A stretch of 64,000 bases of DNA, from contig CAZNRD010000010.1 in the NCBI GenBank assembly GCA_964575425.1, forward strand, positions 1-64,000. The letters run 5' to 3'. Positions 42,335 through 50,295 of this stretch are shown one piece after another. The position numbers and the translations under genes are program-made. The stretch is from DATEAV01 sp964575425 (GTDB taxonomy: Bacteria > Chloroflexota > Anaerolineae > Anaerolineales > E44-bin32). The notes under the pieces were generated by a model, which made no database searches, was not told the DNA's origin, and saw only the letters and a program-made list of their open reading frames with translations. Positions within the stretch are counted from its first letter, which is position 1. Every line of letters begins with the position of its first letter.

Positions 42335-43315
42335 ATGGCCCTCGATCGATTCGGGCGTAACATCCACTACCTTCGCATCAGCCTGACCGACCACTGCAAC
42401 TTCCGCTGCGCCTACTGCTTGCCGCAAGGGGTCAGTTTCCGGCCACGACAGGAGCTGATGCAGGACGACGAGATCCTTACGCTCGTGCGGCTGTTCGCGG
42501 ACCTCGGTTTCGACAAGATCCGCCTGACCGGTGGGGAGCCGACGCTGCGCTCCGGTGTTCTCGAGCTGGTGCGCGGCATCGCCTCCACGCCGGGGATACG
42601 CTCGCTGTCGATGACGACCAACGGCGCGCTGCTGAGGAAGCTGAGCGTGCCGCTCGCTCAGGCCGGATTGCAGCGGGTGAACATCAGCCTCGACACGCTG
42701 GACCCGCAGCGCTTCCGCCGCATCACATGCTGTGGATCGCTTGACGAAGTGTGGGCAGGAATCGAGGCGGCCGAGGCTGCCGGGCTAGGGCCGATCAAGT
42801 TGAACGCGGTGATCGTGCATCGCTACAACGAGGAGGACATCCCATCGCTGGCTGGGCTGACGATCGACCGCCCATGGCAGGTGCGATTCATCGAGATGCT
42901 GCCCTTCGGCGGCGTGACGGACCTGCAGCGGCGGCAGGTGGTGACGCATCACGAGATCAAGTCGTGCATCGAGGCCGCCCTGGGCTCGCTGGAGGTGGCC
43001 AACGATGGTGCGTTGGATGGAGAAGCGCGCCTCTTCCGACTGCCTGGAGCGAAGGGTGTGATCGGATTGATCTCCTCGGTGACGGAGCCGTTCTGTGCCA
43101 CCTGCAGCCGCGTCCGGCTCACCGCCGATGGCCGCCTGCGCCTGTGTCTGCTGCGCGACAGAGAGGTCGACCTGCTGACCCCATTGCGCAGCGGCGCTTC
43201 GCCGGCAGAAATGCGCGCCCTGATCGAACAGGGAATCCGGCACAAGCCGTGGGGGCACGGCCTGGCGGAAGACGTGGTGCCTGGGGCGAGAGCGATGAAC
43301 CAAATCGGGGGCTAG
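42335..43315 (+). CDS. moaA: GTP 3',8-cyclase MoaA
   Basis: Radical SAM enzyme of 326 residues that starts molybdenum-cofactor synthesis by rearranging GTP. The N-terminal cluster motif CNFRCAYC gives C21, C25 and C28, after YLRISLTDH. A second C-terminal cluster uses FCATCSRVRLTADGRLRLC. The protein ends in the double glycine GG, which takes part in catalysis. The start at 42335 is consistent with other family members. No other moa, mob or moe genes are in this window; the divergent gene is ykvA-like, and a terminator follows. Confidence 0.95.
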   Translation: MALDRFGRNIHYLRISLTDHCNFRCAYCLPQGVSFRPRQELMQDDEILTLVRLFADLGFDKIRLTGGEPTLRSGVLELVRGIASTPGIRSLSMTTNGALLRKLSVPLAQAGLQRVNISLDTLDPQRFRRITCCGSLDEVWAGIEAAEAAGLGPIKLNAVIVHRYNEEDIPSLAGLTIDRPWQVRFIEMLPFGGVTDLQRRQVVTHHEIKSCIEAALGSLEVANDGALDGEARLFRLPGAKGVIGLISSVTEPFCATCSRVRLTADGRLRLCLLRDREVDLLTPLRSGASPAEMRALIEQGIRHKPWGHGLAEDVVPGARAMNQIGG

Positions 43316-43343
43316 GAAGCCCCCGCAGCCGGAGCAGCGTACA

Positions 43344-43369
43344 GGCCGCCAGGGACGCTGGCGGCCCCT
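43344..43369. terminator. Terminator between convergent moaA and kamA
   Basis: A perfect 9-bp stem (GGCCGCCAG/CTGGCGGCC) with a five-base loop is followed by CCTTTGT on the plus strand. It lies 28 bp after moaA and 45 bp from the convergent kamA stop, so it may act in both directions. Confidence 0.7.
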
Positions 43370-43413
43370 TTGTCCTGACGGCCGGGCAAAGGGCAGCAGC
43401 CGGCTCTTGTTCT

Positions 43414-44754
43414 CTAGTCTTCACCATCCGGCAGCGCCGGCGCCGTCTTGCCGATGCCCAGCGGGCGCCACTTCTCCGCGTCGGCCCGCAGGCGGTGCAC
43501 GGCGCCGCCCCGGGCATGTACCTCGTCGAAGCCTTCCGGCTTGAGGAACAACTGCTCGCCGTCGAGCAGGCCGGTGACGCCGGTCTGCCCTGGTTCTGAG
43601 CGCTTGCTGCGGCAGTAGGGGCAGGTGGCCGAGTCGTGCAGTTTGTAGTCCAGTGGCTCTTCGTACGTGGTGACAAACCCTTCGAAGTTGCGCAGCACGA
43701 CCTTGTGGTCGGACATGCTCAGCATGTAAGTCGGCATCACCGGGATCTTTCCGCCGCCGCCGGGCCCGTCGACGACGTAGGTTGGAACGGCGAAGCCGGA
43801 GGTGTGGCCGCGCAGCCCCTCGATGATCTCGACGCCCTTGCCAACCGGTGTGCGAAAGTGGCCGGACCCTTCGACAAGGTCGCACTGGTAGATGTAGTAT
43901 GGCCGGACGCGGATGCGAACCAGGTCCTGGACCAGCTGGCGCTGGATGTGCACGCAGTCGTTGACGCCGGCCAGCAGCACCGACTGGTTGCCCAGGGGTA
44001 TGCCTGCCCGGCTGAGCTTGTTGCAGGCCTCAGCCAGCTCGAGGGTGACTTCGTTGGGGTGGTTGACATGGATGTTCATCCAGATCGGATGGTATCGCTC
44101 GAGCATGCTGCACAGGTCGTTATCGACGCGCATGGGCATGAAGACAGGCACGCGCGTGCCGATGCGGATGATCTCGATGTGCTCAATCTCGCGCAGGCGG
44201 CCGATCAACTCCTCGAGCAGCTTCGGCGCGAGGGTGAGCGGATCGCCGCCCGAGAGCAGGACATCCCGCACCTGAGGTGTGCGGCGCAGATAGTCGAGCT
44301 GCATCTCGAACTCGGCGCGCGAGAACTGCTCCGATGGGTCGCCTACAATGCGCGAGCGGGTACAGTAACGGCAGTAGGAGGCGCATTGGGTGGTGACCAG
44401 CATGAGGACCCGGTCCGGGTAGCGGTGCACCAGCCCTGGCACGGGCGAGTGGGCATCCTCGGCCAGTGAGTCCTCCATCATGGCGGTGAAGGGCACCATT
44501 TCGGCATCCGTCGGGATCACCTGCCGGCGGACGGGGTCGTTGGGGTCGTTGGGGTCGATCAGGGAGGCGAAGTATGGGGTGATGTGGGGGGCCGAGAGGG
44601 CCCGCTTCTCGCTCTCCGTCAGTGGGAAGAGGCGCTCGAACTCTTCGACGGTGTTCAGGCGGTGGCTGAGCTGCCAGCGCCAACTGTGCCACTGATCGTC
44701 GGGGACATCCGCATACGCTGGCGCCCGCCTGGACATGAACGCTCGCTTGGCCAT
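43414..44754 (-). CDS. kamA: Lysine 2,3-aminomutase family protein
   Basis: Radical SAM, PLP-dependent aminomutase of 446 residues. The cluster motif is CASYCRYC (C124, C128, C131), and VDGPGGGGKIPV holds the PLP-binding Lys. The segment DVLLSGGDPLTL and ANIHVNHP-like MNIHVNHPNEVTLE match the family closely. KamA converts L-lysine to beta-lysine, in lysine fermentation or for osmolyte synthesis. A C-terminal CPYC pair (about 389) probably belongs to a metal site. No lysine-degradation neighbours are present, so the pathway is open. The ATG at 44754 follows AGGAGG. Confidence 0.92.
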   Translation of the reverse strand: MAKRAFMSRRAPAYADVPDDQWHSWRWQLSHRLNTVEEFERLFPLTESEKRALSAPHITPYFASLIDPNDPNDPVRRQVIPTDAEMVPFTAMMEDSLAEDAHSPVPGLVHRYPDRVLMLVTTQCASYCRYCTRSRIVGDPSEQFSRAEFEMQLDYLRRTPQVRDVLLSGGDPLTLAPKLLEELIGRLREIEHIEIIRIGTRVPVFMPMRVDNDLCSMLERYHPIWMNIHVNHPNEVTLELAEACNKLSRAGIPLGNQSVLLAGVNDCVHIQRQLVQDLVRIRVRPYYIYQCDLVEGSGHFRTPVGKGVEIIEGLRGHTSGFAVPTYVVDGPGGGGKIPVMPTYMLSMSDHKVVLRNFEGFVTTYEEPLDYKLHDSATCPYCRSKRSEPGQTGVTGLLDGEQLFLKPEGFDEVHARGGAVHRLRADAEKWRPLGIGKTAPALPDGED

Positions 44755-44850
44755 TCCTGCCTCCTGAGGGGATACCGCTGCCACGCCGGCGCCGCGGCGG
44801 CGGGAGCGTGCTGGGTTGAGTCGCCCCGATTGCGGCAGCCGGACGCGGCC

Positions 44851-44879
44851 ATTGTAGTCTGGCGGAGAGGTGGGGTCAA
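44851..44879 (-). promoter_or_regulatory. Sigma70-type promoter for kamA
   Basis: On the minus strand TTGACC (44879-44874), a 17-base spacer and TACAAT (44856-44851) give a good promoter with a leader of about 90 nt. The 44755-45178 gap otherwise holds only this and the SWIM-gene promoter, leader peptide and hairpin. Confidence 0.7.
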
Positions 44880-45018
44880 TCCCGAGGCGGCGATGGGGGT
44901 GGGAAATCCTCTGAGGGGACGTTGACAGGGCGCGGGCGAGCGTGGGGCATAGCAGCCGATGCTGGACAGAGGGGGGTGCCAAGGCCGGAACGTGTAGAAA
45001 TCGTAGGCCATTCGGCCA

Positions 45019-45048
45019 TTGACCGATTGGCCGGGAAGCCCGTATACT
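45019..45048 (+). promoter_or_regulatory. Sigma70-type promoter for the leader RNA and SWIM gene
   Basis: TTGACC (45019-45024), an 18-base spacer and TATACT (45043-45048). Transcription near 45055 would give a leader of about 95 nt that ends in a terminator-like hairpin before the SWIM gene. Confidence 0.72.
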
Positions 45049-45078
45049 AGGTTTCGCCACGAAGGAGGGAAAACCGCC

Positions 45079-45120
45079 GTGAGCGGGGCAGTTCCTGGCA
45101 CAGAGAGAGGCCGCGCATAG
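45079..45120 (+). CDS. Possible leader peptide (13 residues)
   Basis: Short frame GTG AGC GGG ... GCA TAG (MSGAVPGTERGRA) in the leader of the SWIM gene. AAGGAGG (45062-45068) lies 10 bases upstream of the GTG, an acceptable ribosome-binding site. The stop codon's last base is the first base of the terminator stem, so ribosome position could control hairpin formation. The peptide has no run of one amino acid, unlike classical biosynthetic attenuators. The frame is small enough to be chance. Confidence 0.35.
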   Translation: MSGAVPGTERGRA

Positions 45121-45149
45121 GCACGGGGCTGCGGAGCCGCGTGCCTTTT
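45120..45149 (+). terminator. Attenuator-like intrinsic terminator before the SWIM gene
   Basis: The stem GGCACG-g-GGCT with a GCGG loop pairs with AGCC-g-CGTGCC, ten base pairs with one bulged G on each side, and is followed by TTTT then AGTTT. It ends 30 bp before the SWIM-gene start. Read-through is needed to express the gene, so either it attenuates or the product is a small RNA of about 95 nt. Confidence 0.65.
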
Positions 45150-45178
45150 AGTTTCCATCGACAGGGAAAGGAGAGGCA

Positions 45179-45424
45179 ATGGACTACGGGATGATCGGCA
45201 AGATTGAGAAGGCCAAGCGCTATGCCGAACAGCGAGAACGCATCCACTTCGAATCCTTTCGCACCACGCTGGATGGAGACAACAACGCCCACGTGGTCGA
45301 GTTCTCGCGTGGCGAGTGGAAGTGCGACTGCGATTTCTTCCTGACGCGTGGGGTGTGCAGTCACACCATGGCTCTGGAGCGGGTGCTGGAGGGGATGCTG
45401 ATGGTCCCGGTGAAGGCGAGCTGA
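45179..45424 (+). CDS. Small SWIM zinc-finger protein
   Basis: Protein of 81 residues that is almost entirely a SWIM domain: GEWKCDCDFFLTRGVCSHTMALERVLEG, with the CxC(x8)CxH zinc ligands. An N-terminal helix precedes it (KIEKAKRYAEQRERIHFES). SWIM fingers bind nucleic acid or proteins and usually sit inside larger helicases or MULE transposases, so a stand-alone form is unusual, though not unique. AAAGGAGAGG precedes the ATG at 45179. A strong promoter, leader hairpin and strong terminator frame it as a transcription unit of its own. Confidence 0.85.
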   Translation: MDYGMIGKIEKAKRYAEQRERIHFESFRTTLDGDNNAHVVEFSRGEWKCDCDFFLTRGVCSHTMALERVLEGMLMVPVKAS

Positions 45425-45440
45425 ATGGAGCGGACGGCCG

Positions 45441-45473
45441 GCGCCGGGCGCGGGTGAGCGCGCCCGGCGCTTT
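45441..45473 (+). terminator. Terminator after the SWIM gene
   Basis: A perfect 12-bp stem (GCGCCGGGCGCG/CGCGCCCGGCGC) with a six-base loop is followed by TTTCCATTT. It lies 17 bp after the stop. Confidence 0.75.
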
Positions 45474-45488
45474 CCATTTCGCCATGTT

Positions 45489-45494
45489 AGAATG
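45489..45494 (+). promoter_or_regulatory. -10 element for the flippase-like gene
   Basis: TAGAAT lies 43 bp before the TTG start at 45537. The ATG at 45492 lies inside it, which argues against that longer start. No clear -35 is visible. Confidence 0.4.
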
Positions 45495-45536
45495 CGCTGC
45501 ACGGCAAATGGACCCGAAGGCATCGCGAGGAGAGGC

Positions 45537-46550
45537 TTGAGGCGCTGGCAGGTCTGGCTCGGTCTGGCGGTCAGTGTCCTCCTTGTCTGGCTGGCGCTCC
45601 GCGGCCTGCATCTGGGGGAGGTCTGGGCGGCCATCGGGCGGGCCAGTTACTGGTGGCTGCTGCCAGGCGTCGCCTCGTACTTCCTGGGCGTGTGGGCCCG
45701 GGCCTGGCGCTGGCACTACCTGCTGAGGCCGCTGCAGCGCATCCCGACGCGGGCGATGTTCCCGATCGTAGCCATCGGCTATATGGGCAACAACATCTAT
45801 CCGGCGCGCGCCGGGGAAGTGCTGCGGGCCTATGTGCTGCGCCGCCGGCAGTCGGTGCCGATTTCGGCCTCACTGGCAACGATCATCGTGGAGCGCGCCT
45901 TCGACGGCATAGTGATGCTGGCCTTCGTCTTCCTCAACCTGCCCGAGCTCGCCCGCCTGACAGCCGATTCAGGCTTCGTGGGAGACATCCGCACGCTTGC
46001 CCTCTGGGGAGCAGGCCTCTTCCTGGGGGCGGTGGTCGTCTTCCTGGTCATGGCCGCCTTGCCCGCGCAAGCGGCGCGTCTGGCGGGATGGTTCACGCAG
46101 CGATTGGCTCCAGCGCGGTTCCGCCCGGCCATCGGCGGGATCACGGATCGCTTCCTGGGGGGCCTGGCCTCGCTGCGCACGCCAGGCGATGTCGTCATGG
46201 TGCTGGTGACTTCGATCGTCATCTGGTTGTTCGAGACAGGGAAGTACTGGTTCCTGATGCACGCCTTTCCCTTTGAGGTCAGTTTCTACGCCTTGATGCT
46301 GATGAACGGCATCGTCAACCTGGCGACGACCATCCCTTCGGCTCCGGGCTACGTGGGGACGTTCGACGCGCCGGGGATTGCGGTGCTGTCGGCGTACGGC
46401 GTGCCGGCTGAGACCGCCGCTGCGTACACGCTCGTGCTGCATGGTGCGCTGTGGCTGCCCATCACGCTGCTGGGGGCCTACTACATGGCGCGTGAGAGCC
46501 TGTCCTGGCGGCAGGTGCAGGCCGAGATCGCCGGGGAGGGGCCGGCATGA
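45537..46550 (+). CDS. Lysylphosphatidylglycerol synthase transmembrane-region/flippase-like protein
   Basis: Integral membrane protein of 337 residues with about eight segments, in the UPF0104/AglD-like family. The family's GYMGNNIYPARAGEVLRAYVLRR sits near 80 and IIVERAFDGIVMLAFVF follows. The family groups the membrane part of MprF and glycolipid-related proteins. TTG at 45537 is chosen because GAGGAG precedes it and the longer ATG lies within the promoter. Its stop overlaps the FAD-enzyme start (ATGA), so both may act on a polyprenyl- or phospholipid-linked substrate. Confidence 0.85.
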   Translation: MRRWQVWLGLAVSVLLVWLALRGLHLGEVWAAIGRASYWWLLPGVASYFLGVWARAWRWHYLLRPLQRIPTRAMFPIVAIGYMGNNIYPARAGEVLRAYVLRRRQSVPISASLATIIVERAFDGIVMLAFVFLNLPELARLTADSGFVGDIRTLALWGAGLFLGAVVVFLVMAALPAQAARLAGWFTQRLAPARFRPAIGGITDRFLGGLASLRTPGDVVMVLVTSIVIWLFETGKYWFLMHAFPFEVSFYALMLMNGIVNLATTIPSAPGYVGTFDAPGIAVLSAYGVPAETAAAYTLVLHGALWLPITLLGAYYMARESLSWRQVQAEIAGEGPA

Positions 46551-47905
46551 GGGTGGCCGTCGTCGGCGCCGGTGCAGGAGGGTTGGCGGCAGCCTACGAT
46601 CTGGCGCGTGCCGGCTGCCAGGTGACGGTCTACGAAGCCGAGGACTACGTGGGCGGCCTGTCGGCCGGGTTCAAGGACTTGCACTGGGACTGGTCGGTGG
46701 AGCGCTACTATCACCACTGGTTCGCCGGCGATCGGGACATCCTGGGCTTGATCGACGAGCTCGGCTTACGCGCGCAGGTCATCTTCAAGTGGCCGATCAC
46801 CGCCGTCTACCACGAAGGCCATTTCCACCCGCTTGATGGCCCACCCTCGCACATCTTCCCCTGGGCCCGATGGCTGGATCGAGTGCCGGGAGCGGACTTT
46901 CTTTCAAGAACCCTGAACGTGCTGCGCTTTCCAGCGCTCAGCTTCCCGGAGGCGCTTCGGGCCGGGCTGGTGGGCCTGTCCCTGACGCTCAGCCGCGACT
47001 GGCGTCCGTTTGAGCGCGTGACGGCCCACGAATGGCTCAGCCGGCGCATGGGGCAGCGCTGTTATCAGGTTCTGTGGCAGCCCCTTCTGGTCAGCAAGTT
47101 CGGACCGCACTACCGCGAGGTCAACATGGCCTGGTTCTGGGCCCGCGTCAAGGCCCGGACGCCGCGCCTGGGGACGTACGAGGGCGGCTTTCAGGCGTTC
47201 ATGGACCTGCTGGCGCAGCGGGTGCGGGCGCTCGGAGCCGAAGTGGCCTTGAAAACGCCGGTGCAGCGCATTGAGCCGCTTGCTGAGGGCGGGTTACTGC
47301 TGGATGCGGATGGGAGAAGTGAGCGCTTCGACCAGGTTCTGGTGACGACGTCCCCTGGCCTGCTAGCGCGGCTTGCGCCTGCGCTACCTGCTGAATACCT
47401 GAAGCGCCTGCAGGAACTGAAGTCGATGGGCGCGGTCGCGCTGGTCCTGGCGTTGAAGCACCGGCTGTCGGAACAGGGCGTCTACTGGCACAACCTGCCG
47501 AAGCCAACGGGTTTTCCCTTCCTGGCACTGGTTGAGCACACGAACTTCCTGCCTCCTGAGCATTTCGGTGGGGAGCACATCATCTACTGCGGGGACTACC
47601 TCGACCCGGATCATGAGTACTTCTCCCTGACCCAGGAGGAGCTGCTGGCGCGCTTCCTGCCGGCTCTGCCGCGTTTCAACCCGGCCTTCCGCCCCGATTG
47701 GGTGCGGGCGAGCTGGCTATTCCGGACGTCCTATGCTCAACCGGTGCCGCCGCTCAACCACTCCGCCTCCATTCCCGACGTCGCGACCCCTCTTCCAGGA
47801 TTGTGGCTGGCAAGCATGAGCCAGGTGTATCCATGGGATCGGGGAACGAATTTCGCGGTGGAGATCGCGCGCAAGACAGTGCGGCGCATGCTGGCCGGCG
47901 AGTAG
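46547..47905 (+). CDS. FAD-dependent amine oxidase/protoporphyrinogen-oxidase-like protein
   Basis: Flavoprotein of 452 residues. The N-terminal dinucleotide fold is VAVVGAGAGGLAAAYDLARAG, followed by VYEAEDYVGGLSAGF, the second FAD-binding block of the amine-oxidase superfamily. YEGGFQAFMDLLAQRVRALG and the terminal WLASMSQVYPWDRGTNFAVEIARK support the family. Related enzymes include UDP-galactopyranose mutase-like and desaturase-type proteins. The coupling to the flippase-like gene favours a lipid or glycan substrate. The true substrate is unknown. Confidence 0.85.
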   Translation: MRVAVVGAGAGGLAAAYDLARAGCQVTVYEAEDYVGGLSAGFKDLHWDWSVERYYHHWFAGDRDILGLIDELGLRAQVIFKWPITAVYHEGHFHPLDGPPSHIFPWARWLDRVPGADFLSRTLNVLRFPALSFPEALRAGLVGLSLTLSRDWRPFERVTAHEWLSRRMGQRCYQVLWQPLLVSKFGPHYREVNMAWFWARVKARTPRLGTYEGGFQAFMDLLAQRVRALGAEVALKTPVQRIEPLAEGGLLLDADGRSERFDQVLVTTSPGLLARLAPALPAEYLKRLQELKSMGAVALVLALKHRLSEQGVYWHNLPKPTGFPFLALVEHTNFLPPEHFGGEHIIYCGDYLDPDHEYFSLTQEELLARFLPALPRFNPAFRPDWVRASWLFRTSYAQPVPPLNHSASIPDVATPLPGLWLASMSQVYPWDRGTNFAVEIARKTVRRMLAGE

Positions 47906-47924
47906 CGCGCCCTGGTTGTGAGCC

Positions 47925-48431
47925 ATGGCGGGAGTCAAGAAGACGCTGGCCATGCGAGTCCTGGAAGATCACAGGATCTCGTATCAGGTCGTGTCCTTCC
48001 CCGAGTCCATTCACGATGCGCTGGGTGTGGCGTTGCATGCCGGGCTTCCGCCGCACATGGTGTACAAGACCCTGGTGGTGGAAGCGCAAGAGGAACCCCC
48101 CAGGTCTCCAAGGCAGCGGCCCTTGCTCGTGCTGGTGGGAGCGGATCGGACGCTGGATCTGAAGAAGGTGGCGCGTGCGGTTGGGGTCAAGCGAGTGGAG
48201 ATGGCCTCGCATGCGCAGGCAGAGCGGCTAACTGGCCTCAAGGTCGGCGGGATCTCGGCGCTGGCTTTACTCAACAAGGCTTTCCGCGTCCTGATCGATC
48301 AGCCGGCGGCGGATCTGGAGGAGATTGTCATCAGTGCCGGACAGAGAGGGCTCAACCTGCGGCTGCGCGTCGAAGATTTTATGCGCGTGACCCGGGCCGA
48401 GTGGGTCGATGTCAGCCAGGAGAGCGCCTGA
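47925..48431 (+). CDS. YbaK/EbsC-family aminoacyl-tRNA deacylase
   Basis: Protein of 168 residues with the YbaK domain: VYKTLVVEAQEEPP, LLVLVGADRTLDLKKVARAVG, VKRVEMASHAQAERLTGLKVGGISALA and RGLNLRLRVEDFM. Members edit mischarged tRNA, chiefly Cys-tRNA(Pro). The Lys in YKTL and the Gly-Gly block are the catalytic region. The start at 47925 has only a weak binding site; an ATG at 47952 (nine codons further in) is a shorter alternative. It lies 19 bp after the FAD-enzyme gene and 9 bp before the Nudix gene. Confidence 0.9.
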   Translation: MAGVKKTLAMRVLEDHRISYQVVSFPESIHDALGVALHAGLPPHMVYKTLVVEAQEEPPRSPRQRPLLVLVGADRTLDLKKVARAVGVKRVEMASHAQAERLTGLKVGGISALALLNKAFRVLIDQPAADLEEIVISAGQRGLNLRLRVEDFMRVTRAEWVDVSQESA

Positions 48432-48440
48432 CAAGTCCCC

Positions 48441-48986
48441 ATGACCGAATCTCACACACCACCGACGTTCAGCCTCGTCGTTCGGGCGCTGATCTTCCAG
48501 GAAGGTCATCTCCTGGTCAGCCGCTGGCAGGATGGCTACTGCTTTCCCGTGGGCGGCCAGATCGAGCCTGGCGAGACGTTGGAGCAAGCCGTGCTGCGAG
48601 AGGTATTCGAGGAGACCGGCGTGGAGGGCCGAATCCGCCGCCTGGTCTACTTCAACGAGAATCTCTTCATCGATCGCTCTGGCAACTCCATCCATGAGCT
48701 GGGCTGGTATTTCTGGGTTGAGACTGCGCGGCCAATCGGAAGGCTGGGCGAGCGCTGGTCCCATCCAGATTCGCCGAACCTTCTCCTGGAGTGCATCCCG
48801 CTGGACCGTCTGGAGGGCACCGGACTGATGCCGCCGTTCCTGGAGCAAGTTCTGCGCGAGGATTTGGCGGGCGGCTTTGAGGACGGCCCGCGCCATGTCC
48901 TGTCCCGCGAGCGGCCTGGCCAGGCTGCGGAAGTGCGCACCCTGAATGATGGTGGACCCGGGAGACCGCGTTCTGGCCGACCCTGA
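48441..48986 (+). CDS. Nudix hydrolase
   Basis: Protein of 181 residues with an intact Nudix box, GGQIEPGETLEQAVLREVFEETGV (about residues 37-60), whose REVFEETG holds the metal-binding glutamates. Nudix enzymes hydrolyse nucleoside diphosphates linked to another group. A C-terminal extension (about 130-181) is rich in Arg, Gly and Pro and may be disordered. Substrate is unknown. It is probably the last gene of the operon that begins at 45537. Confidence 0.88.
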   Translation: MTESHTPPTFSLVVRALIFQEGHLLVSRWQDGYCFPVGGQIEPGETLEQAVLREVFEETGVEGRIRRLVYFNENLFIDRSGNSIHELGWYFWVETARPIGRLGERWSHPDSPNLLLECIPLDRLEGTGLMPPFLEQVLREDLAGGFEDGPRHVLSRERPGQAAEVRTLNDGGPGRPRSGRP

Positions 48987-49122
48987 GGCCCCGCCTTCCA
49001 GCGGTCAAGTGCAACTGAGTCGGGTGGCCGAGGCATGAGCCCCCGGGAGCTGAGCGTCGTCAGCGGCGTTTCGACGGTGGCGGCTGAGGCGCTTGCATGG
49101 GGAGGGAGACTGTCGTCACCGA

Positions 49123-49131
49123 TGCTATAAT
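49123..49131 (+). promoter_or_regulatory. Extended -10 promoter for the M29 peptidase gene
   Basis: TGCTATAAT fits an extended -10 (TGn-TATAAT), 33 bp before the start codon at 49164. No good -35 at normal spacing. Confidence 0.55.
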
Positions 49132-49163
49132 CCGGCGAACATCCCTCCCGGAGACCAGCATCG

Positions 49164-50270
49164 ATGCCCGATCCCCGCTTTGCTCGCCTTGCTCGCCTGA
49201 TGGTTGAGTACTCCACGAACATCCAACGCGGCGACTGTGTGCTGCTGGAGGCGGAACCGGTGGCAGCACCGCTGGTCCTGGCCCTGTTCCAGTGTGTGCT
49301 CCAAGCCGGTGGCCATCCCGAGGTGTTGATCACCCTTCCCGGGCAGGAGGAGCTCCTGCTGCGCCACGCCTCGGAGGAACAGCTCGACCTGCCGCCAATC
49401 CTGCGGAGCTACGCGTACGAAAACTTCGAATCGCGCATCTTCATTCACTCCCTGTCGAACACCAGGGAGCTGACCAACACCGACCCGGCACGCTATGCGC
49501 GCTGGCGTCGGTCCGTGGGCAAGGTGCTGCAGACTCAGCTTGACCGCGGTGCCCGCGGCGAATTCCGCTGGCTGACCACACTCTATCCCACACCCGGCTA
49601 CGCCCAGGATGCGGAGATGAGCCTGGAGGAATTCGAGGAGTTCGTGTTCCGGGCTTGCCATGTCAGTGACGGCACCCCGAATCCGGTCGCCTACTGGCAG
49701 AACGCCCGAGTGGAGCAGCAGTGTGCGATTGAGCGCCTGGCCGGGCACGATGTGGTGGAGGTGCACGGCCCGAGCTGTGATCTGCGCTTTTCGATTGAAA
49801 GACGGAGCTTCCTCAACGCCTGCGGGGATCACAACATGCCGGATGGCGAGATTTTCACCGGCCCCGTGGAGGAGTCCGTGAATGGGTGGGTGCGCTTCAC
49901 CTATCCGGCGGTGTACGAAGGGCGGGAAGCCAAAGGTGTGGAGTTGAGCTTCGTCGATGGTCGAGTGACCCGGGCGACGGCGCAGAGCGGGGAGGACTTC
50001 CTGCAGGAGATGCTCCGCCTCGATGAAGGGGCGCGATACCTGGGCGAGTTCGCCATCGGCATGAACTACGGCATCCAGCGCTTCAGCCGGAACACGCTCT
50101 TCGACGAGAAGATCGGGGGAACCTTCCACGTGGCCCTGGGCCGGGGATACCCCGAGAGCGGCAGCCGCAACCGCAGCGCCATCCATTGGGACATGGTCTG
50201 CAGCCTGCATCAGGGTGAGATCGTGGCCGACGGTGAAGTGATCTACCGCGATGGCAGTTTCCTGGCCTGA
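49164..50270 (+). CDS. M29 family aminopeptidase
   Basis: Aminopeptidase T-like metallopeptidase of 368 residues. The family's central and C-terminal regions are clear: DHNMPDGEIFTGPVEESVNG, FTYPAVYEGREAKGVELSF and LGEFAIGMNYGIQRFSRNTLFDEKIGGTFHVALG, which ends with HWDMVCSL. These contain the expected Glu, His and Asp ligands for the cocatalytic metals. Cytoplasmic, it removes N-terminal residues from peptides. It may feed amino acids from imported peptides, but it has its own promoter and no link to the ABC operon. The cytochrome gene follows 25 bp later. Confidence 0.9.
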   Translation: MPDPRFARLARLMVEYSTNIQRGDCVLLEAEPVAAPLVLALFQCVLQAGGHPEVLITLPGQEELLLRHASEEQLDLPPILRSYAYENFESRIFIHSLSNTRELTNTDPARYARWRRSVGKVLQTQLDRGARGEFRWLTTLYPTPGYAQDAEMSLEEFEEFVFRACHVSDGTPNPVAYWQNARVEQQCAIERLAGHDVVEVHGPSCDLRFSIERRSFLNACGDHNMPDGEIFTGPVEESVNGWVRFTYPAVYEGREAKGVELSFVDGRVTRATAQSGEDFLQEMLRLDEGARYLGEFAIGMNYGIQRFSRNTLFDEKIGGTFHVALGRGYPESGSRNRSAIHWDMVCSLHQGEIVADGEVIYRDGSFLA

Positions 50271-50295
50271 ACGTGCCTCTGCGGAGAAGGCAAGG

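Noticed and set aside
45055..45150. Known riboswitch in the SWIM leader (ZTP, fluoride or guanidine)
   Set aside because: Only short purine-rich similarity; the conserved cores and pseudoknots cannot be drawn.
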